This document shows, piece by piece, positions 52,039-60,473 of a DNA stretch of 64,000 nucleotides (within the stretch, counting starts at the first letter, position 1; each line of letters starts with the position of its first letter). The notes beneath the pieces are model-generated. The model saw only the letters and a list, made by a program, of their open reading frames with translations. It had not been told where the DNA came from and did not search any database. Source of the DNA: Methylomicrobium sp. wino1 (GTDB lineage: Bacteria > Pseudomonadota > Gammaproteobacteria > Methylococcales > Methylomonadaceae); assembly GCF_003932755.1 (NCBI RefSeq), contig NZ_CP024202.1, forward strand, positions 1,178,001 to 1,242,000, written 5' to 3'. A program made the translations under genes and the position numbers.

Positions 52039-54339
52039 TTGCCGAAGCTACGCAATAGCCTGTTTTATCTGTTGCCGCCATTGCTGACACTGTGGGTGGC
52101 ATTAACGGTCGAATTCAAGACCGACCTTTCCGCTTTCATCATCGCCGGCGACAATGCCGAGGAACTGCTGCTCGCGAGCGAAATGCAGTCCGGCGCATTG
52201 TCGCGGCGTTATTTAATTTCGGTCGGCTCGGATACAGGCGAACCGGTCACCGGCGCTTTCATCAAGATGCTGCAAGAACGCTTGAACACCATCGACGGCG
52301 TGCTCGAAGTCTGGTCGCCCGAACGACAAAACCAAAACATCGAAGCGGTGCAAGCACTATATCGCGATTACGCCGGCGCGCTCTACAGTCTTACCCCGGA
52401 ATCGGACTTGGCGGAGCTGTTCACGCCGCAAGGCTTGGCGCAACGCGCCGAGTTTTTGAAACGAGCGCTCTTATCTCCGCAGGGCGCGATGATCAAAAGC
52501 ATCGCCTTGCAAGATCCCTTGTTATTGACGCTGAACGGCTTTAGCACCGTCGGCGCGCAAATGCAACAAGCCGGCATCACCAATACGCAATACCGGAATT
52601 TGATCCTGGAAACCGAGATGCCCGGATTGGACGCGCCGCAACAAAACCGAATTCAGGCGGCAATCGAACAAACCTTCAAAGAACTGATGCAGGGGCGCCC
52701 GGAATCATGGCAACTGGAAATGACGGGTGTTCCGGTATTCGCGGTGGCAACGCAACAATTGATTCAGGGCGATATCGTCCAAATCAGCATTCTGTCTTCC
52801 ATTGCTTTAATGGCACTGTTTCTGCTGCTATTCCGCTCGTTCGGCGCATTGCTGCAAGTATTCACCTTATTGATCATCGTGATCCTGAGCGCGATACTGA
52901 CCACCGCTTGGGTATTCGGCTATGTGCACGGCATGACCATTGCGATCGGCTCCACGCTGATCGGTATCTGTATCGACTACCCGATACATGCGATTGCGCA
53001 CGCGCAAACGGTTCGCGTCGAGGACAAGACCGCAGCAATTATTAGAATCTGGCCTAGCCTGTTACTGGGCGGCATAACGACCTTGGTCGGTTATACGGCC
53101 TTAGGCGCGTCCGGTTATCCGGGATTTCAACAAATAGCGGTCTATGCCGGCACCGGCATCATTGTCGCTTTATTGTTGACTCGCTTCATTCTGCCGGGCT
53201 TGGTCGCGGGCGGCGACCGCAGAACCTTAAGGGTTCCGTTGGTCTCGCGTTGGGCAAACTTCTGCGCGCGTTTTCGGCCTTGGCTATTGACGGCATTGTT
53301 GGTGTTACTGGGCTCATCGCTATTCGCCTTGCCGTCGTTACGCTGGCTCGAAGACATGCAGGATCTAACGCCGGAACTGGATTATCTGAAAGAAAACGAC
53401 AAACGCATCAGGGCGCGCATGGTCAGTATCGAGCCGGGGCGTTTCGTACTGATTACCGGCCAGGACATCGAAGCCGCACTGCAAAAAGCCGAGCAAGTTT
53501 ATCCGGTGCTGGACCGATTGAAACAACAAGGCGAACTGAACGAGTATTTCGGCCTGTATCCGTGGCTGCTATCGGCGCAACAACAACAGCGTAATCAAAC
53601 GCTATTGCAGGACTATCTGACCGACGATAACCGGCAACTTTGGCAACAGGCTCTTCGGGAACAAGGCTTGTCGATCGAACGATTAGGCCAATTCGACTAT
53701 CCGAAGCCGGACCCGCTGACATTGGAGCAAGTATTCGAAACACCGGTCAAAAGACTGATCGACAGCCGTATCATCAGCACGGAGCGCCAAACCGTCGTGA
53801 TGATTTGGCTGGCCGAACATGAGCCCGAAGCGCTACGGGCAGCGCTCGCTACGATTGATGACGCGCGTTATTTCAGCCAGCGCGATATGCTCAACGACAT
53901 GACCCGCGACTATACCGAAAGAGCCCGGGCCTTGCTGGCGGTCGGTTTATTCATTATCGTGTTGCTATTGGCCGTGCGCTACCGAAGCCTGGTAAAAACG
54001 CTGCGAACCCTATTGCCTGCGGTATTGGCGGCGCTGTTCATTTTAAGCCTCTGGTCCGTGAGCGGTGCGGCGATCAGTTTTCTGCATCTGGTCGGTTTTC
54101 TGTTGGTCGTCGCAATTTGTGTCGATTACGGTATTTTTTACCAGGAAAATCGCGGCGGCGATATCAAGCTAACCTATCAAGCCATGGCCGCCTCGATGTC
54201 GACCAGTGCGCTGGCTTTCGGTTGTCTAGGTACGGCCGAGAGCACATCTCTCAGAATTCTAGCCGGCGTCGTCGTGCTCGGCGTGTTGCTGGGCTTTTTG
54301 TTTTGTCCGCTGATTATCAAGCACCGGGAAGATGCTTGA
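52039..54339 (+). CDS. MMPL/RND-type exporter of pigment system
   Basis: A 766-residue inner membrane transporter with two repeats, each with a large periplasmic loop and five to six clustered helices. TM block 1 is at about residues 250-420 (SILSSIALMALFLLLFRSFGALLQVFTLLIIVILSA, GSTLIGICIDYPIHAIAH). TM block 2 is at about 625-760 (LLAVGLFIIVLLLAVRYRSL, LVGFLLVVAICVDYGIFY). The Asp in each CIDYP/CVDYG helix is the proton-relay type residue. It probably extracts the aryl polyene lipid with the LolA-like protein encoded just upstream. TTG start at 52039 follows the previous stop by one base. Confidence 0.88.
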   Translation: MPKLRNSLFYLLPPLLTLWVALTVEFKTDLSAFIIAGDNAEELLLASEMQSGALSRRYLISVGSDTGEPVTGAFIKMLQERLNTIDGVLEVWSPERQNQNIEAVQALYRDYAGALYSLTPESDLAELFTPQGLAQRAEFLKRALLSPQGAMIKSIALQDPLLLTLNGFSTVGAQMQQAGITNTQYRNLILETEMPGLDAPQQNRIQAAIEQTFKELMQGRPESWQLEMTGVPVFAVATQQLIQGDIVQISILSSIALMALFLLLFRSFGALLQVFTLLIIVILSAILTTAWVFGYVHGMTIAIGSTLIGICIDYPIHAIAHAQTVRVEDKTAAIIRIWPSLLLGGITTLVGYTALGASGYPGFQQIAVYAGTGIIVALLLTRFILPGLVAGGDRRTLRVPLVSRWANFCARFRPWLLTALLVLLGSSLFALPSLRWLEDMQDLTPELDYLKENDKRIRARMVSIEPGRFVLITGQDIEAALQKAEQVYPVLDRLKQQGELNEYFGLYPWLLSAQQQQRNQTLLQDYLTDDNRQLWQQALREQGLSIERLGQFDYPKPDPLTLEQVFETPVKRLIDSRIISTERQTVVMIWLAEHEPEALRAALATIDDARYFSQRDMLNDMTRDYTERARALLAVGLFIIVLLLAVRYRSLVKTLRTLLPAVLAALFILSLWSVSGAAISFLHLVGFLLVVAICVDYGIFYQENRGGDIKLTYQAMAASMSTSALAFGCLGTAESTSLRILAGVVVLGVLLGFLFCPLIIKHREDA

Positions 54340-54528
54340 AGATACGGTAAAAAACAACATCCCCGAATGACTTTCACGCTTCGTGCCCTCGTTATCTAAT
54401 CAAATTTCGGCGCCGGGGCGCTCGGGCTAATGGTTTGAATGACACACATCAGAAGTATTGAAACAAATTGAACAACATTTGAAATGACTCAGTGCCCGAT
54501 GAAACCGGGCACTCAAATAGGATAAAAA

Positions 54529-55705
54529 ATGGACCACAGTGTACACAATAAGCTGATCTCGTTTATCTGGAATATCGCCGACGACTGTCTGCGCGATGTG
54601 TACGTTCGCGGCAAATACCGTGATGTCATCTGCCTATAGCGGTATTGCGTCGTCTCGATACCCTGCTTGAGCCCCCAGCGGTGCTGGAAGAAGTGACGTT
54701 TCAGAAAGAAGAAATGCAAGCCACGGAGTTGGACGACGAACCGTTAACGCCGCCAGTGGCTATGTGTTTTATAATGCGTCCAAGTGGACGCTAAAGTCGC
54801 TCTTCAATACCGCAACGAATAACCAGCAAATCTTGCTGGCAAACTTTGAAGAATACCTGCTCGGTTTCAGCGACAACGTCAAAGAAATCATTGAATGCAT
54901 TAACTTGAAGTCTCAGATTCGCCACATGGCGTCGAAACAAGTGCTGCTGGATGTCGTCGAAAAATTTGTCTCGCCTTATATCAACCTAACGCACGAAACC
55001 GTTGAAGACCCAAATGGCAACAAAATGCCGGCATTAAAGAACCTGGGCATGGGTTATGTGTTTGAAGAGCTGATCCGCAAATTCAACGAAGAAAATAACG
55101 AAGAAGCAGGAGAGCACTTAACGCCCAGGGAAGTCATTGAGCTGATGACACACCTGGTATTCGACCCGGTCAAAGACCAATTGCCGCTCACCATGACGGT
55201 GTATGACCCGGCTTGTGGTAGCGGCGGTATGCTGACCGAATCGCAAAACTCCATCGAAGAAAAATACCCGAACGACAATCGAGATGTGTATCTCTACGGC
55301 AAAGAGATCAACGACGAAACCTACGCTATCTGCAAATCCGACATGATGATCAAGGGCAATAACCCGGAAAACATCAGAGAAGGTTCCACCCTGTCGACCG
55401 ATGAGTTTGCCGGCAGCAAGTTCGATTTTATGCTGTCCAACCCGCCTTATGGCAAAAGCTGGGCCGGTGAACAAAAGCACATCAAAGACGGCAATGATGT
55501 GATTGACCCGCGTTTCAAAGCGAGCCTGAAAGACTACTGGGGCAATGTTGAGGTGGTTGATGCCACACCGCGCTCCAGTGTGGCCAATTGCTGTTCCTGA
55601 TGGAAATGGTCAGCAAAATGAAAGACCCGGCCGTAAGCCCGCTCGGCAGCCGTATCGCCTCTGTTCACAACGGTTCGTCACTGTTTACCGGCGATGAAAG
55701 AGATT
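54529..55705 (+). pseudogene. hsdM: hsdM remnant, type I restriction-modification methyltransferase
   Basis: ATG at 54529 opens the usual HsdM N-terminus (NKLISFIWNIADDCLRDVYVRGKYRDVI), then a shift breaks the frame at about 54637. The expected LRRLDTLLEP continues in the next frame, and a second shift at about 54755 leads into SGYVFYNASKWTLKSLF. The frame 54764-55600 holds the methyltransferase core (GEHLTPREVIELM, DPACGSGGML, NPPYGKSW). A third shift near 55575 precedes LFLMEMVSKMKDPA...RIASVHNGSSLFTGD, after which the sequence jumps into hsdS. The C-terminal quarter is missing. Not functional. Confidence 0.88.
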
Positions 55706-56385
55706 AATCCTAATTTTTTTAACTGGGCCATCCGAAGTAAGCTCTATGTATCTTACTTCGGAAGTGCTTCTGATGGTGTTCGTATTGGTCAGTGGGACTT
55801 GTCCAAAACACGAATGAAAGGAATTCCTTTCATTCTTCCTGATGAACGTCAACAAGGACTGATCACCAAATACCTCGACCAAAAAACCGCCCAAATCGAC
55901 GAAGCCATTGCCATCAAACAGCAGCAAATCAGCCTGCTCAAAGAGCGCAAGCAAATCATCATTCAGCAAGCGGTCACGCAAGGCCTCGATCCCAACGTAC
56001 CCATGAAAGATTCGGGCGTGGATTGGATTGGGATGATTCCTGAGCATTGGGAAGTGCTGGCTAATCGCACATTGTTTTCTGAGCGCGTAGAATCAGGTAG
56101 AGAGGGATTACCCCTGCTTTCAGTTTCAATTCATTCAGGTGTTTCTTCTGAGGAGGTCTCAGAGGAAGATAATGTTCGTGGTCGCGTCAAAATCGAGGAC
56201 AAAACGAAATATGTTCTTGTTAAAAAAGGGGATGTCGCTTTCAACATGATGCGTGCTTGGCAGGGTGGAATTGGTGCTGTAACGACAGATGGATAGATAC
56301 TCTAAAGGAATTACAGATTTTCGTAAGAGATTATACTGGGATGGCTTCAAGCAGTTGAAAACAGTTGTTCCTCCTGACCCAATTT
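55694..56385 (+). pseudogene. hsdS: hsdS remnant, type I specificity subunit
   Basis: The open frame 55694-56296 carries the end of a first target-recognition domain (QWDLSKTRMKGIPFILPDERQQ), the central conserved coiled coil (ITKYLDQKTAQIDEAIAIKQQQISLLKERKQIIIQQAVTQGLD) and the start of the second domain (DSGVDWIGMIPEHWEVL). A frame change near 56290 continues with YSKGITDFRKRLYWDGFKQLKTVVPP to about 56370, after which it joins foreign sequence. The first domain is truncated at its start by the junction with hsdM. Confidence 0.85.
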
Positions 56386-56821
56386 TTGCTTGAATTAGGC
56401 TCAGGCTTTGCCTACATGGGACAACAAGTGCCAATTGCTGTGGGTGAACGAGACTTCTATTTGGATCTGTTGTTTTATCATACGCAGCTCCATTGTTATG
56501 TAGTGATTGAGCTAAAAATTTAACGACTTTGAACCCGAGTATGCGGGAAAACTGAGCTTTTATATTAAAGCCGTCGATGAACAATTACGTCGCGCTGGCG
56601 ATCTGCCAACCATTGGCCTTTTACTTTGCAAAAATAAAGATCGCATGGTAATGGAGTATGCACTTAGTGATATCAATAAACCTATAGGCGTATCTGAATA
56701 TCAATTAACTAAATCATTACCGAAAAATTTAAAGCCAAGCCTACCGAGCGTCGAAGATATTGAAGCAGAATTTGAAACTGAGCTGTTAGGTTCTTACGAG
56801 AAAAACCACAAAGAATCATAA
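56376..56821 (+). pseudogene. YhcG/DUF1016 PDDEXK nuclease, C-terminal remnant
   Basis: From about 56376 the frame reads LLELGSGFAYMGQQVPIAVGERDFYLDLLFYHTQLHCYVVIELKI, containing the Asp and E-x-K of the PD-(D/E)XK site. A shift at a T run (about 56517-56521) leads to NDFEPEYAGKLSFYIKAVDEQLRRAGDLPTIGLLLCKNKDRMVMEYALSD and KPIGVSEYQLTKSLP, ending at 56821. This is the C-terminal half of YhcG-type proteins, which often sit within type I restriction loci. The N-terminal half is missing. Confidence 0.85.
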
Positions 56822-56879
56822 AGAAACCTATTAATCATAGGGTTGGTGATAATAGTATATTTTTAGGCGGGGTATATGG

Positions 56880-57315
56880 TCAGTCAAACAAACGAACAAG
56901 CGCTTGAAGCTCAACCATGCAATCAAGCTGAACGATCAAGAAACAGAGCTCGATCCACAAAACCCTAATCCTCGCGGTGCGCATGGCGGCGAGAAAGAGG
57001 CTGATCCGCTAGACGAAATTATCCGTACCTTTAATGAGCGCTGGTTCCAAGGGTGGAGTGTGACGACTGAAGAGCAAAGAATTCGTTTATTGAGTATGCG
57101 AGATGCACTGACTAAGCATCCGGATTTTATGAGTAAGTATTTGGAAAGCGCCGATCCCCACAACCAGCACTTGGCTTTTGAAAAAATGATGAAGGAAATC
57201 ATGTTGCAAAAACGAAAGGATGATTTGGACTTCTATAAGCTTTGGGCAAATGATGCCGCTTTTTAAAGCTTCGTTTATAAACAGCATACAGCGCATGGTT
57301 GACGAATATCTATAA
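56880..57315 (+). pseudogene. hsdR: hsdR remnant, C-terminal end of type I restriction subunit
   Basis: The frame through 56904-57266 reads LDPQNPNPRGAHGGEKEADPLDEIIRTFNERWFQGW, HPDFMSKYLESADPHNQHLAFEKMMKEIMLQKRKDDLDFYKLW, matching the extreme C-terminus of HsdR. A shift at the T run near 57262 continues FKASFINSIQRMVDEYL to a stop at 57315. The helicase and nuclease domains (about 800 residues) are absent. Confidence 0.82.
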
Positions 57316-57747
57316 CAGTAAAAGCCGTATTGATCATGAAGAGGCAATTATTCACATCCCCTATCGTTACCACGCAGAGCGCTCGCCGTTATACACAAGT
57401 ATAAAATATACCTACTTGTGCAAAACGTAGCGACCGAGCGCTAGATTGCCGTGTCGTCCGAAAAGGCTATTGGTGTTTGAGCGTTAACGGCTTCGATAGT
57501 CGCGATGTAGGCGTCGCTCCCACAGTGCTTGTAACCCCTTGTGGGAGCGATCCCCTGATCGCGATTTCGAGGTCGAGAGTGTTAAGCGACATTAAATGGT
57601 ATCGAGGCCTCATTGGCTAAGATTGCAAAAGGGTAATTCATGACTTATGTATAACGATGAGCACAGAGCGTGGGAACGATAATTGCCGTGGGACTGAATA
57701 CTTACGCTATGCTTATACGCTTGTTTATTAATACTAAGAGGAGGTAA
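57316..57747. repeat. Intergenic region with REP-like units
   Basis: 432 bp. It holds CGCAGAGCGCTCGCCGTTATACACAAGTATA (about 57371), GGCGTCGCTCCCACAG (about 57507), GTGGGAGCGATCCCCTGATC with GAGTGTTAAGCGACATTAAATGGTATCGAGG (57541-57606), and ATGTATAACGATGAGCACAGAGCGTGGGAAC (about 57646). A good RBS (GAGGAGG, about 57738) precedes the next gene. Confidence 0.6.
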
Positions 57748-58290
57748 ATGATGAAATTAACATATTTGGTGTTATCGGTTTTTCTGTTGAGCTTGAGCGG
57801 CTGTGCTTCGCAAGGCTCGAAATCCGCCAGCCAGCCGATACAAACCAGCGGCACAGGCACCTTGATCATTAAACCGATCACATTTAAAGACGAATCTTAT
57901 GTTCGAGGCGCGGTCAAAGAAGAGTGCAATCTAGACGGCAAGCTATCTATGTTCATCAAGGAAAATGCCGCGCGGAACTATGCAACCATCCTGACCGATA
58001 CCGAAAAAGGACCGGCGGACGCGAAAGTTCTGACAGTCACCATCGATGAAGTGCAAGGCGCCGCCGGCGGTGCTTGGTCAGGCCCTAAAATCGTCACGAT
58101 TACCGGTTCGCTCAGCGAGAATGGTAAAGAGTTAGGCGATTTTAAAGCGCGGCGTTATTCCGGCGGCGGCATGTTCGGCGCCTATAAAGGCACCTGTGCC
58201 ATTTTAGGACGCTGTGTCAAAACCCTAGGCCGCGATGTCGCCGAATGGATGACGCATCCGACCGAAAAAGCCGTTTTGGGCGATTTGTAA
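57748..58290 (+). CDS. Predicted lipoprotein of unknown function
   Basis: A 180-residue protein with lipoprotein signal (lipobox LSLSGC, Cys about 19), a Ser/Gln-rich linker, and a globular domain (LIIKPITFKDESYVRGAVKEECNLDGKLSMFIKENA) with three further Cys (EECN, GTCAILGRC). It resembles small outer-membrane lipoproteins with a DUF4410-like alternation of strands, but I cannot name the family. RBS AGGAGG is just upstream. The flavoprotein gene starts 9 bp after its stop, so the two form an operon. Confidence 0.72.
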   Translation: MMKLTYLVLSVFLLSLSGCASQGSKSASQPIQTSGTGTLIIKPITFKDESYVRGAVKEECNLDGKLSMFIKENAARNYATILTDTEKGPADAKVLTVTIDEVQGAAGGAWSGPKIVTITGSLSENGKELGDFKARRYSGGGMFGAYKGTCAILGRCVKTLGRDVAEWMTHPTEKAVLGDL

Positions 58291-58299
58291 GGTTACGCG

Positions 58300-59622
58300 A
58301 TGACTGCTATCCCCAGCTCTTGCGATGTTCTGGTGATCGGCGGCGGCCCGGCCGGTAGCAGCGCGGCCACGCATCTGGCGCAAGCCGGCATCGATGTCGT
58401 GTTGCTCGACCGGGCGACGTTCCCTCGCAATCAAGTCGGTGAAAGCCTGATTCCGCATATTTGGAAATTCACGGACATGACCGGCGTATCGGAAAAGATC
58501 GAACAAGAAGGCTTTCTGGCTAAAGCGGGCAGCATCACGGTCTGGAACGACAAGATCAAACAAATCCGCTTTTCAGACTTCGGTTATACCCGGCCCGGCC
58601 TGCATGTCGAGCGCGATATTTTCGACAACTTGCTGCTGCAACATGGCAAAAGCTGCGGCGCACGGGTATTTCATAAGATCGCGGTCAAAAAAATAGACCT
58701 GACCGATAATCGGTGGCCTAAAGTGTTTTACACCGACAAGCGAGGCAGCAGCAACGAAGAAGGCGACATTCGTTGTCGATTTGTCGTCGACGCGAGTGGC
58801 CCGAGTTCCTTGTTGGCCAATCAGTTTAAAACCCGGCAAACCATCAGTACCGAGACGAATTTTTTATCGTTGTGGGGTTATTTTGAAAACTCACGATTTG
58901 TCGGCGTCGACCGTCAAAGTCATGGCGAAGACGAGCTGGCAAAAGTAAAACCAGTTACCTTTGTCATGTCCTTTGAAGACGGCTGGATCTGGCATATCAT
59001 ATTGCGCGGCAAAACCAGCGTCGGCCTCATCGCGCCGACCGAACGCACCAGAGGCATGGACCGACGGCAACGGGAGGCTTTTTTTTTACAAACCTGTGCG
59101 CGCTTGCCGCATTTGAACCGCTTGCTGGAGCCTGCGAAATTTATCGAGGGCTCGCTACAATTCAGACCGAATTATTCTTATTATTCCGAGAATATCTGCG
59201 GCGAAAACTATTACTGCATCGGTGATGCCGCGGCCTTTGTCGACCCGGTATTTTCCCACGGCGTGCAAAATGCCTTATACAATGCGGCGGCAGCGACGCT
59301 GGCGATCAAAGAATCGCTCAAGCACGAAAGGCATCGCTTGCGTTACAGCCAATTATGCGAAAGCCGTATGCAACAATTTTATGGATTCTCAAGAGCCTTA
59401 TCGCTCGGCGACTTCGGTTGTAACGGCGTCAATCCGCAGCTCGTTAAGAATCTGATGAAGGCGATGCCGCCGCTGGAATTGGAACTTATCCTGTTCGCCT
59501 CGGAAACTACCAATCGCTCCGAAAACTTCCGTCGCCTAGCCCGAGAAGCTGGTGTGTTAGGGCGCTTTGAAGAAAGTTTTTCCGGTAAAGTCGATGAGCA
59601 AATCGAAGCTTTGGATTTTTAA
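58300..59622 (+). CDS. Halogenase-like FAD-dependent oxidoreductase
   Basis: A 440-residue class A flavoprotein of the tryptophan-halogenase/PHBH superfamily: VLVIGGGPAGSSAATHLAQAG (residues ~10-30), FPRNQVGESLIPHIW (the GES motif), FVVDASGPSSLLA, and CIGDAAAFVDPVFSHGVQNALYNAA for the pyrophosphate site. The diagnostic halogenase motif W-x-W-x-I-P appears as GWIWHIIL, with Ile in place of Pro, so halogenation is uncertain and hydroxylation is also possible. Related genes decorate the aromatic end of xanthomonadins and flexirubins. Separated from the exporter genes by the dead restriction locus. Confidence 0.82.
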   Translation: MTAIPSSCDVLVIGGGPAGSSAATHLAQAGIDVVLLDRATFPRNQVGESLIPHIWKFTDMTGVSEKIEQEGFLAKAGSITVWNDKIKQIRFSDFGYTRPGLHVERDIFDNLLLQHGKSCGARVFHKIAVKKIDLTDNRWPKVFYTDKRGSSNEEGDIRCRFVVDASGPSSLLANQFKTRQTISTETNFLSLWGYFENSRFVGVDRQSHGEDELAKVKPVTFVMSFEDGWIWHIILRGKTSVGLIAPTERTRGMDRRQREAFFLQTCARLPHLNRLLEPAKFIEGSLQFRPNYSYYSENICGENYYCIGDAAAFVDPVFSHGVQNALYNAAAATLAIKESLKHERHRLRYSQLCESRMQQFYGFSRALSLGDFGCNGVNPQLVKNLMKAMPPLELELILFASETTNRSENFRRLAREAGVLGRFEESFSGKVDEQIEALDF

Positions 59623-60473
59623 AGGTTCTGTTCGCGTTAATAGTTGGCGTCCTTGGCTGGAATGGGGTTTACAACCCTGTCCTAAATGTTTCGGCAGTAG
59701 CCAAAGCAAGCCGAGATATTTTAAGCAAACCGAAACGTTGGGGACGGGTTAAATAACCCGTCCCGCATGAGGCATTGTTATACCCATCGCATTTCAAATT
59801 TCAGCATTTTTGTGTATAAAGGTGCGAAAGGTATTGCCTTGATAACAAAACAATTGCCTTCCAGGCTTGGCCTTGTCCGGTTTAAGCAATGTCAACAGAA
59901 ATAAAAACGTGATAGCCGTCTCATTTTTCAAGAAGAGAAGGTGCATTATCTTCATATAAGCAAGAGAATCGGCGTTAGAAAACGTTTTCGCCAGAGCGCT
60001 ATTTTGTCTATTTTTTGTTATCTCAAATTTTTTCTGGTTCCCACAGTCCTCCGTGGGAGGCTGCCAAGGTAAGATCGGTATGCATTCCCACGCTGGAGCG
60101 GTGGGAATGAGGTGTTGGTGTCAGAGCACTAGCGGCTTTTCCTCTACTAGCGTTAGGCGTGGTACGGCGTAGGCGTCGCTCCCGCAAGGGTTAGGTTTCT
60201 CTGTGGGAGCGATCCCCAGATCGCGATTTCGAAGCCGGGAGTGTTAAGTAACAATAAATAGTATCGAGCTCACATTAGCTAAGGTAGGAATTCGGTGCTT
60301 AACGGCATGAAGGTACGCGTAGCGTACCCTAAATTTATGTATAACGACGAGCGGAGAATCGTGGAAAATTTTTATCCAAAAAGAGGATGACGTGTGTTGT
60401 AGGTAGTTTTTTTACGTGGGTGCGGACCTAACATTCATTTCAGCTTAATTAATCGATTAAGCAAGGCGGATTC
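59623..60473. repeat. 850-bp intergenic region with many repeat units
   Basis: It holds a partial GGCTATG-family end (TTCTGTTCGCGTTAATAGTTGG, about 59627), CATTTCAAATTT...GTGCGAAAGGTAT (about 59788-59836), a TTCCCACAGTCCTCCGTGGGA palindrome (60035-60060) and CCCACGCTGGAGCGGTGGGAA (60087-60107). Further on are GTGGGAGCGATCCCCAGATC with its tail (60202-60270) and GTACGCGTAGCGTACCCTA (about 60312-60330). The kinase promoter should be in the last 100 bp. No gene seen. Confidence 0.6.

Noticed and set aside
57748-58290. Assigning the lipoprotein as a defined aryl polyene cluster component
   Set aside because: It has a lipobox and is next to the flavoprotein, but I see no motif that ties it to a named component.
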